DNA of 34,345 nucleotides from Devosia equisanguinis (lineage in GTDB: Bacteria > Pseudomonadota > Alphaproteobacteria > Rhizobiales > Hyphomicrobiaceae): the NCBI GenBank assembly GCA_945889015.1, contig CAMDBL010000017.1, positions 1-34,345 of the forward strand, given 5' to 3'. The notes under the pieces are model-generated. The model did not search any database, was not told the origin of the DNA, and was given only the letters and a program-made list of their open reading frames with translations. The first letter of the stretch is position 1. The number at the start of each line of letters is the position of its first letter. Below, one piece after another: positions 24,480 to 32,493 of this stretch. Made by a program: the position numbers and the translations under genes.

Positions 24480-25898
24480 TCAACTGCGGCGCAGCGCCAC
24501 GACCGCGGAGGCGAGCATGGCACCGAGCAGCATCGCCAGCAGCACAACCTGCCACAGCCGCGGCGGCCAGCTGGCACGATCGGCCTGCTCGGCACGCGAG
24601 ATGATGCGGGCGTTGACAACGTCGAGCTTTTCCTGGGCGCCGACCTCGCGGGTCCGCAGCATGAAGCTCTCGTAGACAGAGCGCTGGGCCTGGGCGTCAC
24701 GCTCGAGTTCGCGCAACCGCAGCATCTTGTCGTTGGTGTCGGTCAGGTCGCGGCGCAGACGCGCCACCTCGCCTTCGAGGGCTCGCTCCTGCGCCTTGGC
24801 CCGCTCGAAGTCGGCGCGAGCCGAGCCGGCAAGTCGGGCGACCTCGTCGCGGATGGCGGAGCGGATATTGCCGACCTGGCTACGCGCGGCGATCAGCGAG
24901 GGATGTCCCGGCAGCAACGAGCCCGACAACAGGCCCTCCTTGCCGCGGGCTTCGCTGTATTGGGCGCGCAGCGACGCCAGCGCCTGCGACTTCATCGCCT
25001 CGGGCGTGGCACTGGGATCACCGCCGGTGCTCAGCAGCCGCCGCATCTCGTCGTAGCGCGCCTTGGCCTCGGCCGCCGACACGCGGAAGATCATCAACTC
25101 GCGATTGAGGGCGGTCAGCTGCTGCTCGCTGACCAGCAGGCCGCCCGAGGCGAGAATGTTGTTCTCGCGCTTGAACTCCTGAATGGTCCGCTCGGCGATC
25201 TCGACCCGCTCCTTCATGTCGCCGAGGCGGGCAGTCAGCGAACTCGAGACGCGGCGCGCGGCCTCGGTCAGGGCTTGCGTGCGCTCGTCGAGGAACGACT
25301 CGACCACCGCGTTGGCGAGGCGTACGGCCTTGTCGGGATCCTCGCTGGTGACGGTGACGTCGAGCACGAAGGTCCGCTCGGCGCGACGCACCGCGATCCT
25401 CTTCTGCAGACTGCGCAAGGCGTCGGCCCCGGGCTGCGGTTGGCTCTCGACACCGCGGCGGCTGGGCAACAACGCTTTAAGGTTGGCGATCAACCCGTCC
25501 TCATCGGGCAGCGGCCGGACAAACTCGGGGTCGGTCGCCAGCCCCATCCGGTCGACGACCGGCTTCAGCACGTTCTGCGAGGTGAGGACGCGGCCCTGGG
25601 TTTCGACCTGGGCGATCTGGATGTCGCCGAAGGGATTGGCCGCCTTGATGCCCTTCTCGATCACCTGCAGGTCGACCGGATCGATCAGAACCTGCGTGGT
25701 CGCGCCGAAGCGCAGCGGGATCGACTGCCCGATGACGATGCCCGGCACGATCGAGCACATCGCGACAGCCGCGATCCAGAAGCGTCCGGCCCACAGCTTC
25801 TGCGGGATCGCCCGGAGATCGAACTGGAACAGTGGTGTCATTCCCGCGGAGATCGGCAGGTCCTCCCCTTCTATACGCACCGTCCTCGAATGATACAT
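24480..25898 (-). CDS. Wzz/GumC-type polysaccharide chain-length protein without kinase domain
   Basis: A 472-residue protein of the polysaccharide co-polymerase group. One membrane helix lies near residues 40-65 (FWIAAVAMCSIVPGIVIG). A periplasmic Wzz domain follows (ATTQVLIDPVDLQVIEKG and VTVTSEDPDKAVRLANAVVE), then long coiled-coil segments (about 210-420) and a second helix near the C-terminus preceded by ADRASWPPRLWQ, the proline-rich border typical of the family. It ends four residues after the helix (ALRRS), so the cytoplasmic tyrosine kinase found in Wzc/ExoP is absent. It should set polymer length together with the Wzy-like protein encoded 25 bp downstream. The ATG at 25898 is tentative; an in-frame ATG at 25841 is equally plausible, and neither has a clear ribosome site. 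Confidence 0.88.
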   Translation of the reverse strand: MYHSRTVRIEGEDLPISAGMTPLFQFDLRAIPQKLWAGRFWIAAVAMCSIVPGIVIGQSIPLRFGATTQVLIDPVDLQVIEKGIKAANPFGDIQIAQVETQGRVLTSQNVLKPVVDRMGLATDPEFVRPLPDEDGLIANLKALLPSRRGVESQPQPGADALRSLQKRIAVRRAERTFVLDVTVTSEDPDKAVRLANAVVESFLDERTQALTEAARRVSSSLTARLGDMKERVEIAERTIQEFKRENNILASGGLLVSEQQLTALNRELMIFRVSAAEAKARYDEMRRLLSTGGDPSATPEAMKSQALASLRAQYSEARGKEGLLSGSLLPGHPSLIAARSQVGNIRSAIRDEVARLAGSARADFERAKAQERALEGEVARLRRDLTDTNDKMLRLRELERDAQAQRSVYESFMLRTREVGAQEKLDVVNARIISRAEQADRASWPPRLWQVVLLAMLLGAMLASAVVALRRS

Positions 25899-25923
25899 CG
25901 TCTGAGCCCAACGCTGTCGCCCA

Positions 25924-25967
25924 GCCGGGGCGATGTCCCGGCACGCACCACCCGTTTCCCACGGGTG
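25924..25967 (-). promoter_or_regulatory. Two tandem hairpins in the leader of the Wzz-type gene
   Basis: GCCGGG (25924-25929) pairs with CCCGGC (25937-25942), loop of 7. CACCCGT (25949-25955) pairs with ACGGGTG (25961-25967), loop of 5. Both are perfect and lie 26-69 nt upstream of the Wzz-type start, in the 205-bp gap after the family 2 glycosyltransferase gene. They could be RNA hairpins or paired protein sites; nothing else was recognised in this gap. Confidence 0.35.
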
Positions 25968-26103
25968 AACCACTCGACCGGCGGATCGTCGATATGCACA
26001 CGGACCGGGAACCGCCATCATCTGTCGCCGGCTTTGGGCATCGATGATCGTCGTTTCCAGGTTGTTGGGACATCCGGAAGGCCCATCGCGACACTTTCCA
26101 GAC

Positions 26104-27147
26104 TTACCTCGTGACGTGTGCCGATCTCCGTTCCATCCGCTCCCCGCCTTCGCTCTGCAGGACACGGCTGGCCAGCGGTTCCGCAGGCGCGATCCGTGGC
26201 CTCAGCAGGCCGAAGAGGAAACCCAATGAATGCAAGTGCCAGGCCACCACGGAATACGTCCCAATTCCGACAGAGCCGGTGCGCCAGCTCATCAGTGCCA
26301 CGGGCCCCAGCATGACGGCGGCAAGGCCCACAGCAGCCGACCCGATACCAGGTGCCGCGGTGAGCCAACCCGCCGCGACGAGCCAAGAGCCGATCACCGC
26401 GACCCACAACCGGATCTCGGGAAGGCCGCGCAGCGTGGCGGCGAAATGCGGCCGCCCGAGGCTGGCGCGCAGCACCTCGCCGCTGCCGGCCAGATACCGC
26501 GATCGCCACCGCCTCAGCAGGAGCTTGTAGGCGCCGGTGGTATGCCCGTGATGTCCGACGAACGGCACCGGGAGCCTTTGCAGGCGCCATCCCATCGCCC
26601 GCAATCGCACGGCGAGGTCGAATTCCTCGTGCCCATGCAGGTTGCGGTCGGAGAGGTAGCCAGCGGCCTCGATCGCTTGCCGCCGATAGAGCCCGCCGCC
26701 ATTGAGCCTGTCGACCTCCCCCGCGCGCATGTCGGCGGGCTGGCGGCGGGTCCGGCGAACATATTCCAGGCTTTCGAGATTGCGCTCCTCGACCTGCCCC
26801 GACACGCCCGCCAGGGCAGCGTTGGTCGCAAGGGCGTCGAGAGCCGCCGGCAGGAAGCCGGGGGCGAGTTCCATGTCGCCGTCGATCAGGCAGATATACC
26901 GCCCTCTGGCATGCTGGAAGCCGAGTTGCGGGCCCGCGCCGCAACGGGCGTCCTGGCGTCGCTCGAGTTGTACCAGCTTGACAGGGTAGCGGCTGGCGAT
27001 GGCCACGGTGGCGTCCGTCGATCCACCATCGGCGACCACGACCTCACCACCTCCGATACGCGCGAGTGCCGCCAGCGTCGACTCGATCGCGCCGGCGATA
27101 TGGAGCTCTTCGTTGAGCGCCTTGATGATGACACTGACGCTCGTCAC
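26104..27147 (-). CDS. Family 2 glycosyltransferase with C-terminal membrane helices
   Basis: A 347-residue inverting GT-A enzyme. It starts VSVIIKALNEELHIAGAI, has VVVADGGSTDATVAIA (Asp40-Asp45) for nucleotide-sugar binding, LIDGDMEL with the metal-binding Asp89-x-Asp91, and HGHEEFDLAVRLRAMGWRL carrying the acidic catalytic-base region. After about residue 245 there are two or three hydrophobic helices that would hold it at the inner membrane. It is the first gene of the polysaccharide locus in transcription order and should add a sugar to the lipid-linked repeat unit; donor and acceptor cannot be told. The start is GTG at 27145-27147; a promoter candidate lies just upstream. No obvious ribosome site, perhaps because the leader is very short. 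Confidence 0.92.
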   Translation of the reverse strand: MTSVSVIIKALNEELHIAGAIESTLAALARIGGGEVVVADGGSTDATVAIASRYPVKLVQLERRQDARCGAGPQLGFQHARGRYICLIDGDMELAPGFLPAALDALATNAALAGVSGQVEERNLESLEYVRRTRRQPADMRAGEVDRLNGGGLYRRQAIEAAGYLSDRNLHGHEEFDLAVRLRAMGWRLQRLPVPFVGHHGHTTGAYKLLLRRWRSRYLAGSGEVLRASLGRPHFAATLRGLPEIRLWVAVIGSWLVAAGWLTAAPGIGSAAVGLAAVMLGPVALMSWRTGSVGIGTYSVVAWHLHSLGFLFGLLRPRIAPAEPLASRVLQSEGGERMERRSAHVTR

Positions 27148-27161
27148 GCGAAACCGGATGC

Positions 27162-27190
27162 CTTATGGTTGAGAGGGAATTAACAGACAA
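27162..27190 (-). promoter_or_regulatory. Possible promoter of the polysaccharide locus
   Basis: Minus-strand TTGTCT (27190-27185) and CATAAG (27167-27162), each four of six consensus bases, are separated by exactly 17 bp. Transcription would start about 8 nt before the GTG of the family 2 glycosyltransferase gene. It is the best candidate in the 195-bp divergent gap with the MBL-fold gene, but weak. Confidence 0.3.
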
Positions 27191-27342
27191 GGCGCAGCGT
27201 TCATACATCCAGCAAAGGTGTGCGGACAAGTGTTGCGCTGCACAAACAGCTTCACGTAGGCGCGGTAAATTGCGCCGCCGCAACGAAATGTCTGCACGTG
27301 CCGTGCCGCTCGGGAGTCGCCGGAAGCCAGGGAGAGACGTCT

Positions 27343-28251
27343 ATGCCGTCGAGACAGCAGGGAGTGCGGGTGCCGGAGGTCTGCCGGTTGCGGCTCGGTG
27401 GCTTCGAGATCGTCAGCATCCTCGACGGCGCCATTGTCCGTTCCACCTTGCGCGAGCGCTTTGCCGCCAACGCGGAGGACGCAGACGTTGCAGCCGTGGC
27501 AGCCGCCCATAAGCTCGATCCCGGCCCCTTCCAGCATCCCTTCGTGATGACGCTCATCGACACGGGACGCGAGTTGGTCCTGTTCGATACGGGTTGCGGA
27601 GAATTGCGGGCCGGCATCGGTATCGGCGATTTCAGCGCGGCGTTGCCGCATGGGCGGCTGGCGAAGCTTCTCGCAGCCGCCGGCTACCGCCCCGAGGACG
27701 TCGATACCGTCGTGCTGACGCATGGCCACCCCGACCACGTCGGCGGTTTGATGCTGGGAGGCCGTCCCGCCTATCCCAACGCCCGCTATGTGATGGGTGC
27801 CGCCGAGTTGGACTTCTGGGTAAAGGGCAACGTCCGCCCGGCCTGCAAGATCCACCGGGAGGTGTTCATGAAGCTGGCCTATCCGTTCGCCGATCGCGCC
27901 CGCTTGATCGGCCCTGGCGACGAGGTCACCTCGGGGGTTCGGGCGCTCGATGCTGCCGGGCATTCGCCTGGACAACTCGCCTTCCACGTCGAGAGCGAGG
28001 GCCAGCGGCTACTGCTGTGGGCCGACGTCGCCATTCATTATGCGGTGTCGCTGGCCAACCCCGGTTGGCACGCCGACGTCGACGACGACAAGACGCAAGC
28101 CGTGGCAGCCCGAAAACGCATCCTCGACATGGTCGCGACCGAGCGGATCTGGGCCGCCGGCGCGCACATGCCATTCCCATCTGTCGGATGGGTCGAGCGC
28201 GCCGGCAGCGCCTATCGCTGGGTGCCGATCAGCTATCAGCTCAGCGTGTGA
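27343..28251 (+). CDS. MBL-fold metallo-hydrolase
   Basis: A 302-residue metallo-beta-lactamase-fold hydrolase. The binuclear metal site is intact: LTHGHPDHVGGL (His127, His129, Asp131, His132), AAGHSPGQLAF (His207), WADVAIH (Asp228) and a late histidine in GAHMPFPSVGWV (near residue 275). The HMPFPxxG ending is shared with lactonase-like and uncharacterised hydrolases of this superfamily. There is no convincing signal peptide, so it is probably cytoplasmic. The ATG at 27343 has AGGGAGA 7 nt upstream; the frame is open further upstream without family similarity. It diverges from the polysaccharide locus and converges on the small membrane protein gene, so neighbours do not indicate the substrate. 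Confidence 0.92.
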   Translation: MPSRQQGVRVPEVCRLRLGGFEIVSILDGAIVRSTLRERFAANAEDADVAAVAAAHKLDPGPFQHPFVMTLIDTGRELVLFDTGCGELRAGIGIGDFSAALPHGRLAKLLAAAGYRPEDVDTVVLTHGHPDHVGGLMLGGRPAYPNARYVMGAAELDFWVKGNVRPACKIHREVFMKLAYPFADRARLIGPGDEVTSGVRALDAAGHSPGQLAFHVESEGQRLLLWADVAIHYAVSLANPGWHADVDDDKTQAVAARKRILDMVATERIWAAGAHMPFPSVGWVERAGSAYRWVPISYQLSV

Positions 28252-28276
28252 AGGCTGTGACGCGACCATCTGGAGA

Positions 28277-28468
28277 TCAGCAGCCGATGTCGATCAGACC
28301 GGTCAGCAGCGCGAGGATCAGTCCGGCAAGGCTGCCGATGCCCAGGCCGACGGCGGCCACGAACACTGCCGCCAGTCCGCGACTCCAACCCGGCTTCGAG
28401 GTCAGCGGTGGCGTGGCCGCATCCGATGTGGCGGGATCAGAGGCCGCGGAGAACGTGGTGTCAGCCAT
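28277..28468 (-). CDS. Small single-helix membrane protein, function unknown
   Basis: 63 residues: a polar N-terminal part rich in Ala/Ser/Thr/Pro (1 to about 30) followed by one long hydrophobic helix (GLAAVFVAAVGLGIGSLAGL and on to the end) with GxxxG-like spacing that could support helix packing. The ATG at 28468 has GTGGAG 7 nt upstream. It begins 18 bp after the stop of the DUF442-type gene and is probably co-transcribed with it. I do not recognise the family. The ribosome site, position and coherent topology support a real gene despite its size. Confidence 0.6.
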   Translation of the reverse strand: MADTTFSAASDPATSDAATPPLTSKPGWSRGLAAVFVAAVGLGIGSLAGLILALLTGLIDIGC

Positions 28469-28486
28469 GGCCATCTCCACTCACTT

Positions 28487-29038
28487 CTAGCGCGCGCGCT
28501 GGGCGACGAGCGTATCGATCTGCGGCAGCAGGTCATCGACCTTCTGGCCCGCCGCGCGGACAGCCGCCGCGATCGCCGAGGCCGGAGCACCATCGGTGCG
28601 TGCCGCCTCGGCGAGCGCCCAGACCCGCGCGGCGCGACTGCCGCTGCGGCAGTAGAGCAGGACCGGCTTATCGGAGTTTGCGAGCACGCGGGCCAACTCC
28701 TCCGGCCGGCTCTGCGGAATGGCCCCGTTCGGGGTCGGGATATAGGCGAAGGTCAGCCCGGCCTTCTCCGCGGCCTCGCGCACCGCGGCAGCCGGCGGCT
28801 GCCCAGGCGCCTCCCCATCAGGCCTGAGATCGATCAGCGTTCGGTAGCCCTCGGCTCGAATCCTTGCCACGTCCGCGAGCCCGATCTGCTCACGCACGGC
28901 TACACCGTCCAACAGTGACTTGCTGACGGGGGACGGAGCCGGGGGAGCCCCACTATCGAACCGGCTCACGCCCGCGAGCAGCAGCACACCGAATATGCCG
29001 GCCGCGAGCGACAGCAAAAACACGCGCGGCAACTTCAT
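28487..29038 (-). CDS. Exported DUF442/TIGR01244-type phosphatase-like (rhodanese-loop) protein
   Basis: A 183-residue protein with an N-terminal signal or anchor (about residues 5-24, VFLLSLAAGIFGVLLLAGV). A domain like the N-terminal part of beta-lactamase-hydrolase-like (BLH) proteins follows: GYRTLIDLRPDGEAPGQPP, LTFAYIPTPNGAIP, and the active loop LLYCRSGSRAARVWALAEA. The loop Cys-x4-Arg (CRSGSR) is of rhodanese/dual-specificity-phosphatase type and is intact. Cytoplasmic relatives often lie next to persulfide dioxygenases; this one is predicted to face the periplasm, which is less usual. The ATG at 29038 has GGAGG 9 nt upstream. The small membrane protein gene follows after 18 bp. Phosphatase versus sulfurtransferase activity cannot be decided. 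Confidence 0.82.
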   Translation of the reverse strand: MKLPRVFLLSLAAGIFGVLLLAGVSRFDSGAPPAPSPVSKSLLDGVAVREQIGLADVARIRAEGYRTLIDLRPDGEAPGQPPAAAVREAAEKAGLTFAYIPTPNGAIPQSRPEELARVLANSDKPVLLYCRSGSRAARVWALAEAARTDGAPASAIAAAVRAAGQKVDDLLPQIDTLVAQRAR

Positions 29039-29175
29039 GATGGAAGTCCTCCAGAGACCGGCACGCCGCCTGGGGAAACACCCAGTCAGAGAAGCGCGAA
29101 CAATGTTCACCACGCTACAGACGACGAAAAGGCGGCCCGATTATGTCCGCGAGCCTCGCAAGCGACAAGGGCCGC

Positions 29176-30996
29176 TCACGCATCCTCCTTCTGCTTCTTC
29201 GGACGTCGCGCGATGGCGTCGCGCATTCGGCTGAAGGCGGAAAGCTGGCGGATGCGCTCGAACGCGCGGGCGCCGGTCTCCGCCTTGTGCAGCTTGATAT
29301 GGCGGTTGTGGTACTTATTGAGGCTCGGACGGTGCGCCACACTGATCAGAGCGGCCTGCGACAGCTCCGTCCCGAACAAGTCCATCAGTCGGGCTTGGTT
29401 GGTCTCGTCGAGCGCCGAAGTCGCCTCGTCGAGGATGATCAAAGACGGCTTGTGGATCAAGAGCCGTGCGAACGCGAGCCGCTGCTGCTCGCCGCCCGAG
29501 AGGATGCGATCCCAGGAGGCGACATCCTCGAGCTTGGCGACGTAGGCCGAAAGCCCGCACAACTCCAGCGCCCGGGCCACGACATCATCCGCGATCTCGT
29601 CGGACGGGCGCGGATAAGTCAGCGCCGCCTTCAGCGATCCGATCGGCATGTAGGGACGCTGCGGCACGAAGGCGAGCGTCCCCGACTTCGGTAGCACGAT
29701 GCGGCCCGAGCCCCACGGCCACAGCCCGGCGATGGCGCGCACCAGCGTGCTCTTGCCTGTGCCGGATTCGCCCGCGACCATGACCCGCTCGCCGGGCGCG
29801 ATCTTGAAGCCGGCATCGGCGATCAGCGTCTTGCCGTTGTGGAGGCGGACAGCGACCTTCTCCAGCGTCAGATCCTCGTCCTCGCCGGTGGACACGTCGA
29901 TTTGGGTGGTATCTGCGTCGGGCAGCGAGGCGGCGCGGATATAGAAGCCGAGTTCGGAGACGCGCGAGGCCGCTGCATACCACTCCGACAGCCGCGCGAA
30001 ATTGCCGGTGAACCAGCCGAGCGCGCCGTTGACGGTGCCGAACGCGGTCGCCGCTTGCATCACCGTGCCGAGCGTCACCTCGCCGGTCATGTACTTGGGG
30101 GCCATCAGCAGCACGGGGACGATGGGGGCCGCGAGCCCGCTCGCCGAGATCACCACGGTCATGTAGCTCCAGCGGAACGCGAATGCGCGCCAACGCTCGA
30201 CCACCGTCGCCAATCGCGCGAGCAGGTTGCGCTGCTCGCCGGCCTCGCCGCGCACCAGCGCCACGCTCTCCGCGTTCTCGCGGAGGCGGGTGAGCTGGTA
30301 TCGCAGCTGTGCCTCGGCCTCGCTGCGCTCGCGCACCTGGGCCGAATATTTGTTGGCGACGGCGAACATCACGCCGGACACCACCACCGAGTAGACGATC
30401 GCGCCGATCACCATGAAGCCGGGAATGGTGATGCCGAACACCGTGAGCGAGCCGCCGACGGTCCACAGGATGCCCACGAACGCGATGAACGTGATGACGG
30501 CGCTGATGAACCCGATGATCAGGTCGACGATCGGCTCGACCGTGAGCCGGAGATCCTCCGTGATGCGCGCCTCCGGCGCGAACTCGGTGCCGTTGATGAC
30601 GTTGAGACGTTAGAACGCTTGGTTCTTCAGCCACAGGGCGACCATGCGCTGGGTCAGATCCTCGCGCCAATAGATCTGCAGCAGGATGCGAGCGAGCTGT
30701 GCCAGCACGACCGTCGCCGTCGCGGCCACGATCAGGCCGAGAAACAGCAGCGCCGCGCTCTGCAGGGCCGGAATGGCCTTGCGTTCGAGCGCGTCGTAGA
30801 ACGTCTTGTTCCAGCGGTTGAGCGCGAGCTGCATGCCGATGTCGACCAGCGCCAGCGCGAAGGCGGCGATCGTCAGACCCCATGCGGCCTTGCGGGTCGG
30901 GCCACTCCAGAACCCGCGCGAGAGCGAGATCACCGACACCAGCACGCTCAGCATCGAGCGCGAGTTGCCGACGGCTTTGTCAACCTTGCCTGGCAT
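29176..30996 (-). pseudogene. SbmA/YddA-like ABC transporter (fused permease-ATPase) with in-frame premature stop
   Basis: One frame of 607 codons holds a complete half-transporter except for a TAA at 30610-30612 (codon 129). Before it: an N-terminal membrane segment ending LTQRMVALWLKNQAF. After it, in the same frame: RLNVINGTEFAPEARITEDL, more membrane helices, then the ATPase with Walker A GESGTGKST (about 409-417), signature LSGGEQQRLAFARLL and Walker B LIILDEATSALDE. Relatives have a tyrosine at this point (xYYRL type), so TAC or TAT to TAA, one base change, explains the break. Family members import peptides or export substrates through the inner membrane. A restart at internal ATG 30477 would give an ATPase lacking the first helices. 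Sequencing error is possible. Confidence 0.85.
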
Positions 30997-31137
30997 GTGA
31001 CGAGCCCCACCGCATCCATGTCGCGGACGTGGACTCTAACGTGGCGGCACTCGTCTTGGCTAGGAATACCCTGTTCAGTCGGGGTGACCGGATAGCAGGG
31101 CAACCGCATGTGAGGATGCATCTGCAGATCGCGGGTG

Positions 31138-31160
31138 CCCCTCCCCATTGCTGGGAGGGG
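31138..31160. terminator. GC-rich hairpin directly after the amidase gene
   Basis: CCCCTCCC (31138-31145) and GGGAGGGG (31153-31160) form a perfect eight-base-pair stem with a seven-base loop, 6 nt beyond the amidase stop on the minus strand. No T-tract follows, so it may act with Rho or protect the 3' end; its CCCCTCCCC arm resembles the palindrome at 15206-15243, suggesting a repeated element. Confidence 0.45.
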
Positions 31161-31166
31161 GGAAGC

Positions 31167-32366
31167 TCACCCCACCTGACCGCAATATCCGCCGAGCCTT
31201 AGCGCGAGATCGAGCAGCGCTTCGTCACCGCCGCGCCAACCGATCAGCCCGAGGCCGACGGGGCAGCCCTCGACGGTGCCGATCGGTACGTTGAGCTGCG
31301 GCAGCCCGGCGATCCCCGCCGTCACCACGAGCCGCATGACGCGTAGCCGGTAGTGCTCGAACTGCTCCATCGTCGATGTGGCGAGCGGTGCGATGCAGGG
31401 CGCGCTGGGCAGCGCGACGACGGTGCCGGGTGTGACCAGACCGTGGATGCGCTTCAGGATCGTTTCCCGCTTGGCGCGCTCGGCCGTCTCCTGCTCTGCC
31501 GTCACCGCGCGCGCGATCTCGAAGCGCTGACGCACGCCGGGGCCGAGCTTGGGGTTCTCCCGCTCGATGAAGTCCTTGTACGTGGTCCAGGTCTCGCGCG
31601 CCTGGATCAGCCGGAACGTCTCGCGCCAGGCGTCGAGCCCGCCATCGGCGCCGGCGGCGAGCGTCACGCTCTCGCGTTGCCTTGGAAGCTCGGTCATCCG
31701 CTCGACGGTTTTGCGCACCAGCGCTGCCAACGGCGCATCGGCCTCCGCGAAAGCGTCCTCGGCGATCAGCAGGCGCGTGACGGGCGCGCGCACGGCCTGC
31801 CCTTCGAGCAGTATGCTGCCGACCGTGCGCAGCAGGCCGGGCCCCGCCGTGAACCATCCGGCAGCGTCGAACGAGGGCGCCATCGCCATCTCGCCGGTGG
31901 CATCGACCCGGCCGGTGGAGGTTCTGAGGCCCCATACGCCGTTGAGGGCTGCTGGAATGCGAACCGAACCGCCGGTATCGCTGCCGAGCCCGATGTCGGC
32001 GATCCCCGCCGCCACCGCTGCCGCCGAGCCCGCCGACGAGCCGCCGGGAATACGTCCGGGCGCACGCGGGTTCACGGGCATGCCGTAATGCGCGTTGATG
32101 CCGGTGACGGAATAGAACAGCTCGTCGCAGACCGCCTTGCCGATCACGGTCGCGCCGGCACCCAGCAGGTTGGCAACTGCTGCGGAGTGCTTGCTCGCCG
32201 GAGTCTGCACCGCGAGCCACTCCGGACAACCGGCGCCCGTCTTGGTTCCGGCGATGTCGTACATGTCCTTGATCACCGCCGTCAGCCCGTCGAGCGGCCC
32301 GCCGGACGTGCCGGGGATCGGCTGCTCGAGGTCGTGCGGGACAAAGACGCTGGCGCGCTGGGGCAT
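31167..32366 (-). CDS. Amidase signature family protein, AMI1-like
   Basis: A 399-residue amidase with the Ser-cis-Ser-Lys catalytic site: Lys33 in AVIKDMYDIAG, PGGSSAGSAAAVAAG (Ser110/Ser111) and GLGSDTGGSVRIPAALNG (Ser134). The segments GAGCPEWLAVQTPAS and FYSVTGINAHYGMPVNPRAP resemble the plant AMI1 indole-3-acetamide hydrolase and related short bacterial amidases, not GatA, which is longer and sits with gatB/gatC. The substrate remains unknown. The ATG at 32366 is used; a GTG 15 nt upstream is also in frame. It lies 127 bp downstream of the deacetylase-family gene on the same strand, and a GC hairpin follows its stop. It is probably cytoplasmic: no signal peptide is visible. Confidence 0.92.
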   Translation of the reverse strand: MPQRASVFVPHDLEQPIPGTSGGPLDGLTAVIKDMYDIAGTKTGAGCPEWLAVQTPASKHSAAVANLLGAGATVIGKAVCDELFYSVTGINAHYGMPVNPRAPGRIPGGSSAGSAAAVAAGIADIGLGSDTGGSVRIPAALNGVWGLRTSTGRVDATGEMAMAPSFDAAGWFTAGPGLLRTVGSILLEGQAVRAPVTRLLIAEDAFAEADAPLAALVRKTVERMTELPRQRESVTLAAGADGGLDAWRETFRLIQARETWTTYKDFIERENPKLGPGVRQRFEIARAVTAEQETAERAKRETILKRIHGLVTPGTVVALPSAPCIAPLATSTMEQFEHYRLRVMRLVVTAGIAGLPQLNVPIGTVEGCPVGLGLIGWRGGDEALLDLALRLGGYCGQVG

Positions 32367-32493
32367 GGGTATTTCTTTCACTGATCAAGGCTGGAGGTCG
32401 GAGCGAGGGCGCGCCTCTCGCGCCTGAGGTCCGGCATCGACTACACACACGAAGCTGCCGGACCTCGCCTGCGGCTCGCTCCGATCGACAGGC

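Noticed and set aside
27594-28490. Second long plus-strand frame overlapping the MBL-fold gene
   Set aside because: It lacks the metal-site motifs, is Arg/Pro-rich and is a frame-shifted shadow of the MBL-fold gene.
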